This document shows, piece by piece, positions 34,287 through 42,633 of a stretch of DNA of 64,000 nucleotides (within the stretch, counting starts at the first letter, position 1; each line of letters begins with the position of its first letter). A program made the translations under genes and the position numbers. Location: contig SVKV01000002.1 in assembly GCA_015068305.1 (NCBI GenBank), forward strand, positions 80,719 through 144,718, read 5' to 3'. The stretch is from Oscillospiraceae bacterium. GTDB lineage: Bacteria; Bacillota; Clostridia; Oscillospirales; Oscillospiraceae. Below the pieces are notes generated by a model. That model was not told the origin of the DNA. It ran no database searches and saw only the letters and a program-made list of their open reading frames with translations.

Positions 34287-34326
34287 AGTATAGCATGCTT
34301 TGCAGAAAATGTCAAGCATACTATGC
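34287..34326 (-). promoter_or_regulatory. Promoter and twin operators of the XRE regulator
   Basis: Minus strand: TTGACA (34315-34310), 17 bp, TATACT (34292-34287). The palindrome GCATAGTATGC (34326-34316) ends right at the -35 and AGCATGCT (34299-34292) runs into the -10. Read together, TAGTATGC and GCATGCTA form one near-perfect repeat across the promoter. Binding by the downstream regulator is inferred. Confidence 0.7.
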
Positions 34327-34327
34327 A

Positions 34328-34359
34328 AAAATCCCACACCAAATTTGGTGTGGGATTTT
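34328..34359 (-). terminator. Terminator of the tdh-kbl-TPR transcript
   Basis: A perfect 32-bp palindrome AAAATCCCACACCAAA/TTTGGTGTGGGATTTT just after the TPR gene stop. It abuts the operator of the XRE gene, which lies beyond it. Confidence 0.88.
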
Positions 34360-34361
34360 GT

Positions 34362-35153
34362 TTAAGCTTTCAGATTCTCAATATAGGTCCGCAGCGTCTT
34401 TCCGTCGGAGCCGCAGGCTACTGCCCGGCGGAAATAGCTTTCATATTCCGCCTCATTTCCAAGCATGGCATGGCAGATCGCCATAGCATTAAGGGCCTGA
34501 GGCATTTTGCCGTTGAGGGCGACGGCCTGCTGCGCATAGGGGAGCGCTTCTTCAAAATTACCGGTCTGGATGTAGAGCTGTGCGATGTTGTTGTGGGCAT
34601 TGGGATTGGAAGCATCTGCACGAATCGCCCGTTTGAAGCATTCCAGTGCATCCTCGATTTTTCCGAGCTCCAAATAGCAGTTGCCCATATTGGAGGAGAC
34701 AGTCGAGTGCTCCCGAATCAGCAATGCATTGGAGTAGGTTTGGATGGCTTCCTGATAGCGTCCCATACGGGAGTGACACAGGGCGGTAAAGACAGTTACC
34801 GCAAATCGGTCAGAACTTTTGCTGCTGGCAGTCCGCAGTGCATCCAGCTTTTTCAGACAGGCAGGATACTTGCGCCGGTTGAAATCATCCAGCGCTTTAT
34901 AGAGCTGCTTTTCCAACTTGGGATCCTCGGAAAAAGCGTTGCCGATCAGATGGCCGTAGGCGGCTTTGTAATCAGCCTTGGTTGCCCGGCTTTGGCGGGA
35001 TCCCTTGAGGAGAGAAACAATCAGACCGCAGAGGATCAGAATTGCTTTTGTCAAATTGGAGCCGGTGAGTGTATGTGTCACCAGACCCTGATAGCAAATG
35101 AGACCGATCACCGCAGCGATCAGTACTGCTATGACATACCGTAAAGCCTTCAT
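34362..35153 (-). CDS. Tetratricopeptide-repeat membrane protein
   Basis: A 263-residue protein with two N-terminal membrane segments (about 4-22 and 34-50) and then about five TPR units in the cytoplasm (FTALCHSRMGRYQEAIQTYS, MGNCYLELGKIEDALECFKR, AHNNIAQLYIQTGNFEEALP, ALNAMAICHAMLGNEAEYES). TPR units bind other proteins. It starts 12 bases after kbl and shares its transcript, though a link with threonine breakdown is not evident. AGAGGAC is the ribosome site. Confidence 0.85.
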   Translation of the reverse strand: MKALRYVIAVLIAAVIGLICYQGLVTHTLTGSNLTKAILILCGLIVSLLKGSRQSRATKADYKAAYGHLIGNAFSEDPKLEKQLYKALDDFNRRKYPACLKKLDALRTASSKSSDRFAVTVFTALCHSRMGRYQEAIQTYSNALLIREHSTVSSNMGNCYLELGKIEDALECFKRAIRADASNPNAHNNIAQLYIQTGNFEEALPYAQQAVALNGKMPQALNAMAICHAMLGNEAEYESYFRRAVACGSDGKTLRTYIENLKA

Positions 35154-35165
35154 GGGATGTCCTCT

Positions 35166-36353
35166 TTACAGTCCCATTTCCTTCTTGACTTCACCGAAGG
35201 CCTTCACCGCAAAGTCGATATCCTCCTTGGTGTGGCCGGCAGAAATCTGAGTGCGGATCCGGTCCTTGCCCTTGGGGACAACGGGGTAGCAGAAGGCAAC
35301 CACGTAGACACCCTTTTCCAGCATCCGGCGGGCAAACTCGTGAGCGACCTTGGGATCGTACAGCATCACGGGAACGATGGGGTGCTCACCGGGCAGCAGA
35401 TCGAAGCCCAGCTTCTCCATCTCGGAGCGGAAGTAGCGGGCGTTCTCATGGACCTTATCCCGGAGGGCGGTGGATTCTTCCAGCAGCTCGATGGTCCGGA
35501 TGGTTGCAGCACAAATGGCGGGGGCAACGGTATTGGAGAACAGATAGGGGCGGCTGCGCTGGCGCAGCAGATCCACGATGGGCTGACGGGCAGCGGTATA
35601 GCCGCCGGAAGCACCGCCCAGGGCCTTGCCGAAGGTACCGGTGATAATATCCACCCGGTCCATCTCACCGCAGAATTCAGCGGTGCCTCTGCCATGCTCA
35701 CCCATGAAGCCTACGGCGTGGCTGTCGTCGACCATGACCAGCGCATCAAACTCATCTGCCAGATCACAGATGCCGGTGAGGTTGGCAATATAGCCGTCCA
35801 TGGAGAAAACACCGTCAGTTGCGATGAGGATCTTCTTGGCACCGGCTTCCCGGGCTGCAACCAGCTGAGCCCGGAGATCTTCCATGTTGTTGTTCTTATA
35901 GCGGTAACGCATGGCCTTACACAGCCGCACGCCGTCGATGATGGAGGCGTGGTTCAGTTCATCGGAGATGACTGCATCTTCCTTACTCAGCAGGGTTTCA
36001 AACAGACCGCCGTTGGCATCGAAGCAGGAAGAGTACAAAATGGCATCGTCCATGCCCACGAAGTTGGAAATTTTCTTTTCAAGATCCAGATGGATCTGCT
36101 GGGTTCCGCAGATGAAGCGGACGGAGGAAAGACCGAAGCCCCAGTTGTCGTAGCTTTCCTTGGCAGCCTTGATCAGTTCCGGATGGGTGGAAAGACCCAG
36201 ATAGTTATTGGCGCAGAAATTGACCACACCGGGCTTGGCAGTGGTGTTGATCCGGGAGTACTGCGGGGTGGTGATGACCCGTTCTTCCCGCCAGGTGCCG
36301 GCTTCCCGGATGGCTTCCAGTTCGGCAGTAATGGCATTGAGTGCAGACTTCAT
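35166..36353 (-). CDS. kbl: Glycine C-acetyltransferase (2-amino-3-ketobutyrate CoA ligase)
   Basis: A 395-residue PLP enzyme that splits 2-amino-3-oxobutanoate with CoA to glycine and acetyl-CoA, the second step of threonine breakdown by the Tdh-Kbl route. The cofactor lysine is in [30 protein letters not shown] near the start and [19 protein letters not shown] are typical of the alpha-oxoamine synthase family. It follows tdh by three bases, which settles the choice over the related BioF or HemA. Full length. Confidence 0.95.
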   Translation of the reverse strand: MKSALNAITAELEAIREAGTWREERVITTPQYSRINTTAKPGVVNFCANNYLGLSTHPELIKAAKESYDNWGFGLSSVRFICGTQQIHLDLEKKISNFVGMDDAILYSSCFDANGGLFETLLSKEDAVISDELNHASIIDGVRLCKAMRYRYKNNNMEDLRAQLVAAREAGAKKILIATDGVFSMDGYIANLTGICDLADEFDALVMVDDSHAVGFMGEHGRGTAEFCGEMDRVDIITGTFGKALGGASGGYTAARQPIVDLLRQRSRPYLFSNTVAPAICAATIRTIELLEESTALRDKVHENARYFRSEMEKLGFDLLPGEHPIVPVMLYDPKVAHEFARRMLEKGVYVVAFCYPVVPKGKDRIRTQISAGHTKEDIDFAVKAFGEVKKEMGL

Positions 36354-36356
36354 GGG

Positions 36357-37406
36357 TTAGTCCTCCTTTTTGGTGGTCCAGTCCAGCACGACCTTGCCGG
36401 ACTTGCCGCTGTTCATGGCTTCAAAGCCCTTGGCAAAATCGGTGTAGTGGAAACGGTGGGTAATAACGGGGCTCACATCCAGGCCGCCCTGAACCATGTA
36501 GCTCATCTGGTGCCAGTTATCCAGGTGACGGCCGTAAATGCCCTGCAGGGTCAGACCCTTGGTGATGATGGTATTCATATCCATGGGCACGGGCTTGTTG
36601 GAGATACCCAGCAGGGAAATCTTGCCACCGTTGCGCATGGCGCCGATCATCTGCTGCAATGCGGCACCGTTGCCGGACATTTCCAGACCCACGTCAAAGC
36701 CTTCCACCAGGCCTTGTTCCTTCATGATCTGGGGCAGATCCTCTCTGGCAGTATTGACAGCGGCATCAACGCCCATCTTCTTAGCCAGCTCCAGACGGTA
36801 GTCGTTGATATCGGTGATCACAACGCGGCGGGCACCGGCATGCTTGGCGACGGCTGCGGCGATGATGCCGATGGGGCCGGCACCGGTGATCAGAACGTCC
36901 TCACCGATGAGGGGGAACATGAGGGCGGTATGGGTGGCATTACCGAAGGCGTCGAAGAAAGCAACCACGTCCTCATCCAGACTCTCGTCGATGAGAATCA
37001 CATTGGTTTCGGGAATGCACAGATATTCCGCAAAAGCGCCGTCCCGGTCAACACCCACGGAAACGGTGTCCTTGCACCACTGGATGTTGCCGTTGTGGCA
37101 GTTGCGGCAGTGATGGCAGGTCAGATGACCCTCACCGGAAACCCGCTGGCCGACCTTCAGACCCGTTACACCTTCGCCCAGCGCGGCGATCTCGCCCACA
37201 TATTCATGACCGATGGTCATGGGGGGCTTGATGTGCTCCACAGCCCAGGGATCCCAGTTGTAGATATGTACGTCGGTACCGCAGATGGCGGTCTTGTGCA
37301 CCTTGATCAGAACTTCGCCGGGGCCGGGAACAGGAACGGGAACCTTGCGCAGCTCCAGACCGGGACCTGCCACGGGCTTGACAATTGCGTCCATATATTG
37401 CTTCAT
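36357..37406 (-). CDS. tdh: L-threonine 3-dehydrogenase
   Basis: A 349-residue zinc-dependent medium-chain dehydrogenase that oxidises threonine to 2-amino-3-oxobutanoate with NAD+. Catalytic zinc ligands lie in AICGTDVHIYNWDPWA and GHEYVGEIAALG; the structural zinc cysteines are in HLTCHHCRNCHNGNIQWCKD; the NAD-binding motif is GAGPIGIIAAAVAKHAGA. The start is ATG 37406 with GGAGG seven bases upstream. First gene of the tdh-kbl-TPR unit. Confidence 0.95.
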   Translation of the reverse strand: MKQYMDAIVKPVAGPGLELRKVPVPVPGPGEVLIKVHKTAICGTDVHIYNWDPWAVEHIKPPMTIGHEYVGEIAALGEGVTGLKVGQRVSGEGHLTCHHCRNCHNGNIQWCKDTVSVGVDRDGAFAEYLCIPETNVILIDESLDEDVVAFFDAFGNATHTALMFPLIGEDVLITGAGPIGIIAAAVAKHAGARRVVITDINDYRLELAKKMGVDAAVNTAREDLPQIMKEQGLVEGFDVGLEMSGNGAALQQMIGAMRNGGKISLLGISNKPVPMDMNTIITKGLTLQGIYGRHLDNWHQMSYMVQGGLDVSPVITHRFHYTDFAKGFEAMNSGKSGKVVLDWTTKKED

Positions 37407-37459
37407 AATGAACCTCCGAAATGCATGTTCTATATTTTGGGGCATACTCGCTTAACTAT

Positions 37460-37488
37460 ATATTACTCGTTTCTCGGAGCCTTTTCAA
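37460..37488 (-). promoter_or_regulatory. Promoter of the tdh operon
   Basis: Minus strand: TTGAAA (37488-37483), 17 bp, TAATAT (37465-37460), about 55 bases before the tdh ATG. Confidence 0.6.
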
Positions 37489-37638
37489 GTCAATTATTTC
37501 AGAAATAAAAATGCCTGTGTTTCCTTTTACAAGATGCGACAGCACTGCCGTGCTACAATTCCATTGGGCAGGGGGTAAAGAGAGATATTTCCGATCAATT
37601 GCCCGGAAATATGCTTGGGGAGAAAGGAACGAAAAACA

Positions 37639-40116
37639 ATGCAACGCAAATCAAAACGGTTATTATCAATGTGGCTTGCGGTATGGATGGTATTTGCGGC
37701 TTTGGGGAATTTTGCTGCACCGGTTTCCGCAGCCCAGACGGATGGTGCCTATGTACTCCGGTTTGACGATGCCGGAAAGCCTTATCTTTATGGCAGCCGC
37801 TATCAGTGCAAGCATTCCTACAACGATCCGGAGGCGGGACCAAATTCTGTGTGGACCTTCTGGAATGCGCCGGAAATCTTCAATCTGGTGTATCTGAGCG
37901 AGGATGGAGAGCAGTCCATTCCTGCCTATTGCACCGACGCGGATACCAGCACCATCAGCGATGCCAGTATCTACTACCGCAGAATCAATCTGGAGGATTC
38001 CGATTACCACGACAGCGGCGCTGCGGCCAGACTCCGGGCCGTGCTGCTGCACAGCTTCCCGTATCTGACTGTGGAAGCCGTGGCAGCCAATGTCAACGGT
38101 GTTCTGGGCACAGGAGCGGTCCAGAATCTGACCCAGGGGGAACTGCTGTCAGCAACCCAGCAGGCCATCTGGGAAATTACCCACGGGGAAAAGTATACGG
38201 TCAATGAAAACTATGTCAGCATCCGGGGCATGGATCAATATGACGTGTCTAAATTCGTGTATCCCGAAAGCCTGGATGCCTGCGTGGAAGGGGAATTCAC
38301 AGAAAGCAACATCACAAACCTGTATCAGTATTTCCTGGGTCTGGAGGGTATGGGCCCCATCGCCGATGCGGTATCTGAATTTACATTCCGGGATGTTGTT
38401 TACGATGCAGTACGGGAGGAAGACGGTACATACACCGTAACGGTTTCTTATAACCTGGATACTGTTCTGCGGGAGGGCGACAGCCTTACATTCACGGCAG
38501 CCTGCGGCGACCGGGTTCAGGAAGCGGAACTGACAGCAGGTGCGGGCCAGGTGACATTTACGGAACTGACCCAGAAGCAGCCGGTGACACTGACCGTTTC
38601 CGGTTACCAGACCGGCGCGGATGTATATCTGTTTGATGCCCAGGGGGACCGGGGTGCATCCCAGTCCATGGTCGGTTATGACAATACCAGACTGCCGGTT
38701 TTTGCCCAGGTAACAGCAGGCCCCGATCGGGTGATCCAGATTTACAAAACCACCAACGAGGGGGAAAACAAGCGGCCCCTTGCCAACATTGAATTTGAAA
38801 TCTATCCGGTTGCTACCATGGATCAGCTGGCAAGCGGTGAAGTGAAGCTTGAAGAAAAACCTACCGATGAACAGATTGGACAGTATACTGCCGGCAGCCC
38901 CATTGTAACGCTTAAAACCGATGCCCGGGGCTTTGCAGCTTTCAACCTGACGGAAAATGGCTGCCCCGACGGAGTCTATCTGATTCTGGAGAAGGAAAAT
39001 GCGGCAGTGGCCAGCCCCATTGAACCTTTCTTTGTGGCAGTGCCCGGAACCAACGAAGATGGGACCGGACATGAATATACGGTAACGGTCCATCCGAAGA
39101 ACACGGTGGAAACAAAACCCGATATTCGCAAGGACGTAACCGAAATCGACAACGATGAGGATACCTTTGATGTGGATCAGCTGCATACCTGGATCATCCG
39201 CAGCGACATTCCTGCCGGTATGTCCAATGCAGTCAAGTACCGGATTTCCGACAGTCTGGATTACCGGCTGAAACTGCGAAACGGTTTTGAGGTGAAGGTA
39301 GGTCTGAAGACGGACCGGGCAGGGGAGGAAGCAGTTACCCTGATCCCTGGTACGGACTACCGGATAACCACCGGTACCGGGGTGGATGATGCCGGAAACG
39401 GGATTGACACCTTTGTGATCGAGCTGACCCAGGCGGGTATGAAAGCAGCTGCAGCGGCTGCCGGGAGCCAGTATGCAGAGGCTGAACTGCGTGTTTATTT
39501 TGACGCGGTCATTGATTCCGATGCCCAGTTGGGTGTGGAAATTCCAAACCAGGCAAAGCTGGAATACATGAACGAAACGGGCATTGAATATGAGTCTGAA
39601 TCCGATATTCCCAAGGTTTATACCGGCGGCATCGGCATTCTGAAGCTGGATTCCGGTACCGGATCCGCCCTGGCGGATGCTTCTTTCAAGATCGCCCGGG
39701 AAGCTACGGAAGCGGAAATCGCAGCAGGGGAGAGCGTCATGCTGCTGATTGGGGAAACAGAAAAGCGGGTGGTGTTTGTTCCTTTCTACCGGGATGCTGC
39801 ACTGACGGAAAAGGTCAGCGAAGCAACCACCGGTGAGGACGGAAAGATTCTGATGTATGGCCTCGCTTACGGAACCTACTACATTGTGGAGACCAAAGCG
39901 CCGGAGCATTACAATCTTCTGACGGAACCGGTTGCTGTGGAAATCAGCGGCGAAAGCCACCTGGAAGAGTCGGTACTGACGGTTTACAACACTAAATTCC
40001 TGCTCCCGGAGACCGGCGGTATGGGTACAGCGCTGTTTACCGTGTTTGGTGCGGCCTTTATCGGCGGTGCGCTGATCCTTTCCTTTGGCTGTCTGAGGAA
40101 AAAGGAGACACCGTAA
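37639..40116 (+). CDS. LPXTG-anchored surface adhesin with thioester domain
   Basis: An 825-residue exported protein. The signal peptide ends near PVSAA-QT (residue 32). An N-terminal thioester domain is indicated by Cys98 in SIPAYCTDAD and Gln174 in ATQQAIWEITHG; in Gram-positive adhesins this Cys-Gln pair forms an internal thioester that binds host or other surfaces covalently. Several immunoglobulin-like Cna-B/SpaA-type domains follow (IQIYKTTNEGENKRPLANIE and GGIGILKLDSGTGSALADAS, the Lys being candidate isopeptide residues). The C-terminus has the sorting signal LPETG (789-793), a membrane segment and a basic tail. Start is ATG 37639 after AGAAAGGAA. The class C sortase gene follows, so it is probably the pilus shaft or tip. 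Confidence 0.88.
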   Translation: MQRKSKRLLSMWLAVWMVFAALGNFAAPVSAAQTDGAYVLRFDDAGKPYLYGSRYQCKHSYNDPEAGPNSVWTFWNAPEIFNLVYLSEDGEQSIPAYCTDADTSTISDASIYYRRINLEDSDYHDSGAAARLRAVLLHSFPYLTVEAVAANVNGVLGTGAVQNLTQGELLSATQQAIWEITHGEKYTVNENYVSIRGMDQYDVSKFVYPESLDACVEGEFTESNITNLYQYFLGLEGMGPIADAVSEFTFRDVVYDAVREEDGTYTVTVSYNLDTVLREGDSLTFTAACGDRVQEAELTAGAGQVTFTELTQKQPVTLTVSGYQTGADVYLFDAQGDRGASQSMVGYDNTRLPVFAQVTAGPDRVIQIYKTTNEGENKRPLANIEFEIYPVATMDQLASGEVKLEEKPTDEQIGQYTAGSPIVTLKTDARGFAAFNLTENGCPDGVYLILEKENAAVASPIEPFFVAVPGTNEDGTGHEYTVTVHPKNTVETKPDIRKDVTEIDNDEDTFDVDQLHTWIIRSDIPAGMSNAVKYRISDSLDYRLKLRNGFEVKVGLKTDRAGEEAVTLIPGTDYRITTGTGVDDAGNGIDTFVIELTQAGMKAAAAAAGSQYAEAELRVYFDAVIDSDAQLGVEIPNQAKLEYMNETGIEYESESDIPKVYTGGIGILKLDSGTGSALADASFKIAREATEAEIAAGESVMLLIGETEKRVVFVPFYRDAALTEKVSEATTGEDGKILMYGLAYGTYYIVETKAPEHYNLLTEPVAVEISGESHLEESVLTVYNTKFLLPETGGMGTALFTVFGAAFIGGALILSFGCLRKKETP

Positions 40117-40130
40117 CATTACGATGACGG

Positions 40131-40160
40131 AAGGCAGGGGTGCAGGCATCCCTGCCTTTT
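40131..40160 (+). terminator. Hairpin between adhesin and sortase genes (attenuator)
   Basis: AAGGCAGGG/CCCTGCCTT with an 11-base loop followed by TTCGG. The T-tail is short and the sortase ribosome site begins right after, so it may reduce rather than stop transcription and keep adhesin output above sortase output. Confidence 0.55.
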
Positions 40161-40176
40161 CGGAGGAGGATTGACA

Positions 40177-40986
40177 TTGGGAAGAAAACTGACAGCCTGT
40201 CTGGCGATATGTTTGCTGCTGGCCGGAATTGGGGTGCTGCTTTATCCGGCTGTAAGCAATCTGATCAACCGGCAGCATGGCTCCTATGCCATACAGGAGC
40301 TGGGAGAGCAGCTGGAAAGCATCGGTGCGGAGCAGATACGGGAAGCTTTCGAGGCAGCCGAAAACTATAACCGCAGACTCCTGGCTGCAGCGGACCGGGA
40401 TCCCGAATCCTCCACAGAAGATTATGAGAAAATTCTGGATTTTGGAAACGGAATCATGGGCTACATTCTGATACCGCAGATCGACGTAAAACTACCCATC
40501 TATCATGGGGTGGACACGGAGGTTCTGGAAAAAGGGGTTGGACATATGCCCAATTCGGCATTTCCAATCGGAGGGGAAGGAAACCACGCGGTGCTGACAG
40601 GGCACACGGGGCTTCCCAGCGCCAGACTGTTTACAGATCTGGTGGAGTTGGAGGAGGGCGCACACTTTCAGGTGGTCATCGGCGGCATACCCGTGACATA
40701 CCGGGTGGACAGCATCAACGTTGTTCTTCCGGATGAAACGGAAGATCTGCAGCCGATACCCGGGGAGGACTGCTGCACATTGGTTACCTGCACACCCTAT
40801 GGAGTGAATTCCCATCGTCTGCTGGTCCGGGGAAACCGGTTCGAGCCGGAGGAATCACCCACACAGGAAATGATTCCGCCTGCTGCACATGAAGAAACGA
40901 AATCCCTCCGGTGGCTGCTGCTGACACCGGTATTGCCTGCCGCTGTTTGGATTTGCAAAAGAAAGAGGAGGGAAAAGAATGAATAG
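40177..40986 (+). CDS. srtC: Class C (pilus) sortase
   Basis: A 269-residue membrane transpeptidase that joins pilin subunits. Catalytic residues are His143 in AVLTGHTGLPSARLFTDL, Cys205 in TLVTCTPYG and Arg214 in SHRLLVRG; the spacing from Cys to Arg matches class C. There are membrane segments at both ends (about 6-24 and 240-258). The class C lid motif Asp-Pro-aromatic is present as D75-P76-E77, with Glu in place of the usual Trp/Phe/Tyr. The start is TTG 40177, seven bases after GGAGGAGG; a TTG at 40171 is too close to that site. It overlaps the next gene by eight bases. Confidence 0.92.
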   Translation: MGRKLTACLAICLLLAGIGVLLYPAVSNLINRQHGSYAIQELGEQLESIGAEQIREAFEAAENYNRRLLAAADRDPESSTEDYEKILDFGNGIMGYILIPQIDVKLPIYHGVDTEVLEKGVGHMPNSAFPIGGEGNHAVLTGHTGLPSARLFTDLVELEEGAHFQVVIGGIPVTYRVDSINVVLPDETEDLQPIPGEDCCTLVTCTPYGVNSHRLLVRGNRFEPEESPTQEMIPPAAHEETKSLRWLLLTPVLPAAVWICKRKRREKNE

Positions 40987-41497
40987 AAGAGGATGGCTGC
41001 TGCTTCTGCTGCTGTTGCTGCCGATGCAGGTGAAGGCAGCGGGTGTGGGCAGCATTCGGCTGAGGCTGAAAGATGATTCCGTTCCGGTTCCCGGGGGAAC
41101 GGTCACGCTCTATGAAATTACCCAGTGGGGATGCGGTGGGGACTGGAGCGGGTCGGAACTGGCCGCCCATGCTGCAGAACATCAGATTCCGGGAATCTCC
41201 CGGGAAGTGGATCCAATGGGGGAGGTGCTTTTCGAGGGCCTGGAGATGGGGACGTATCTGCTGGTACAGACGGTGCCGCCGGAGGGGTATTATCCCATGG
41301 AACCTTTTACGGTTGGACTGCCGCTGACAATTCACGGCGAAACAACTGCGGATATCATTGCAGAGCCGAAAATGAAACGGCTCCCACCCGATCAGCAGCT
41401 TCCCCAGACCGGACAGCTGCACTGGCCTGTATGGCTGACGGGGGGAATCGGAATTGTATTGATGACTGTTGGGATGGGGCTGCGGCGGAAAGAATAA
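40979..41497 (+). CDS. Small LPXTG-anchored SpaA-like protein (probable minor pilin)
   Basis: A 172-residue exported protein: signal peptide (LLLLLLLPMQVKAAG, cut near residue 20), one SpaA/Cna-B-like beta-domain (GSIRLRLKDDSVPVPGGTVT, LEMGTYLLVQTVPPEGYYPM) and a sorting signal LPQTG near residue 138 followed by a membrane segment and RRKE. It overlaps the sortase by eight bases, so it belongs to the same unit. By size and position it is a likely minor or base pilin that fixes the fibre to the wall, inferred from other adhesin-sortase clusters. Confidence 0.85.
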   Translation: MNRRGWLLLLLLLLPMQVKAAGVGSIRLRLKDDSVPVPGGTVTLYEITQWGCGGDWSGSELAAHAAEHQIPGISREVDPMGEVLFEGLEMGTYLLVQTVPPEGYYPMEPFTVGLPLTIHGETTADIIAEPKMKRLPPDQQLPQTGQLHWPVWLTGGIGIVLMTVGMGLRRKE

Positions 41498-41498
41498 C

Positions 41499-41528
41499 AG
41501 CGGACTTGCTGATTGCAAGTCCGCTTTT
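41499..41528. terminator. Bidirectional terminator between the pilin and LysR genes
   Basis: AGCGGACTTGC/GCAAGTCCGCT with a short loop; TTTTCTTG on the plus side and TTATTC on the minus side. Confidence 0.85.
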
Positions 41529-41540
41529 CTTGTGCTGTTG

Positions 41541-42440
41541 TTATAAGACCATGTTCGCAGAAAGTTGTCTTATGTAACGGATAAATGCCTCTGCAGCTTT
41601 GGGAAGATAGGGACCGTCCTGGTATACCAGATAGAAATTTCTCGGGGTAACAAACTGGTCAACTTTGTAGATCAGAAGATTTCCCTGGCGGCCCTGCTCT
41701 TCCACCATCCGACGGGACATGATGGAAATACCAAGACCGTGGATGATGCAGTTGCGCAGTGCTTCGGCATCGTTCATACTGGCCACGATATTCAGATCCT
41801 GCTCGGAAAGTCCCAGCTGCTGCAGCAGGCGGTCGGCTTCCTGCTTGGTGCCGGACTGCTCGGTGCGCATGATGATGGGTTCCTTCATCAGCTGCATAGA
41901 GAACTGAGTACCGTATTTTTCCCGGTAGTAGGGGGTATTGGGGGCTGCGATTACCAGCTCGTCGGTGGCGAATACTTCAAATACGCAATGCCGGGACTCG
42001 GTGCGCATACCTACCAGGCCCAGATCCAGGGTGCCGGCCTCCACTTTCTGGATGATATCCAGACTGTCGGCATTGGTGATCTTGAAATTGACCTCGGGAG
42101 CAGACTCCCGGTATCCGGCCAGAACATTGGGCAGAATACATTGACCGGGAACAGAGGATGCACCGATGTGCAGTTCTCTGATACCCGTATTGGATAACTC
42201 GCTGATAGCCTTCTGTTGCAGCCGGATCAGCGCAACGGCATATTCATACAGATGCTGGCCTTCCGGCGTGATTTCAAATTTTTTGGTGGTTCTGCGAATC
42301 AGTTTGGTCTGCAGTTCACTTTCCAGTGCCTGGATGTGGGAACTGATAGTGGGCTGGGATAAGTACAGTGCCTCCGCGGCAGCAGAGAAGCTTCTGTGGT
42401 CAACGGTGGCAACAAATGCCTCCAACTGTCGAAATTCCAT
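41541..42440 (-). CDS. LysR-family regulator linked to selenium genes
   Basis: A 299-residue regulator: N-terminal winged helix-turn-helix (EFRQLEAFVATVDHRSFSA, AEALYLSQPTISSHIQALE) and a C-terminal effector-binding domain with two alpha/beta lobes. It is transcribed away from selD-yedF-DUF3343-desulfurase, and LysR regulators in this exact position are known in clostridia and enterococci as selenium metabolism-associated regulators. The effector is unknown; CysB-like members of the family sense sulfur or selenium compounds. Two palindromes in the shared upstream region are candidate binding sites. Confidence 0.88.
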   Translation of the reverse strand: MEFRQLEAFVATVDHRSFSAAAEALYLSQPTISSHIQALESELQTKLIRRTTKKFEITPEGQHLYEYAVALIRLQQKAISELSNTGIRELHIGASSVPGQCILPNVLAGYRESAPEVNFKITNADSLDIIQKVEAGTLDLGLVGMRTESRHCVFEVFATDELVIAAPNTPYYREKYGTQFSMQLMKEPIIMRTEQSGTKQEADRLLQQLGLSEQDLNIVASMNDAEALRNCIIHGLGISIMSRRMVEEQGRQGNLLIYKVDQFVTPRNFYLVYQDGPYLPKAAEAFIRYIRQLSANMVL

Positions 42441-42517
42441 ATCATACCATCCTTCATTCTTCTTTCACATCTTATAGAATAACAGATTTATCGACAAAAT
42501 CAATGGGGTTATGCCGC

Positions 42518-42576
42518 ATATTTATAAATATTATTTGTCACAATCTATTTATTATGATATTCTTTAATATATCATA
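42518..42576. promoter_or_regulatory. Candidate LysR binding sites between lysR and selD
   Basis: The A/T-rich gap contains a perfect 14-bp palindrome ATATTTATAAATAT (42518-42531) and an inverted repeat TATGATAT/ATATCATA (42553-42560 and 42569-42576) with an eight-base spacer. The repeat fits the loose T-N11-A type of LysR site. Binding is inferred from place only. Confidence 0.5.
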
Positions 42577-42633
42577 AAATGCAATGTATTATAACGCTTC
42601 GGAGATAGTACAATGATCGAAGGAGGCGATAAT

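Noticed and set aside
35157..37508. A 783-codon plus-strand frame opposite kbl and tdh
   Set aside because: Both kbl and tdh are complete with cofactor and zinc motifs on the other strand; the long frame is a compositional artefact.
38149..40278. A 709-codon minus-strand frame opposite the adhesin gene
   Set aside because: The plus strand encodes a protein with signal peptide, thioester motif and LPETG signal, which is far stronger evidence.
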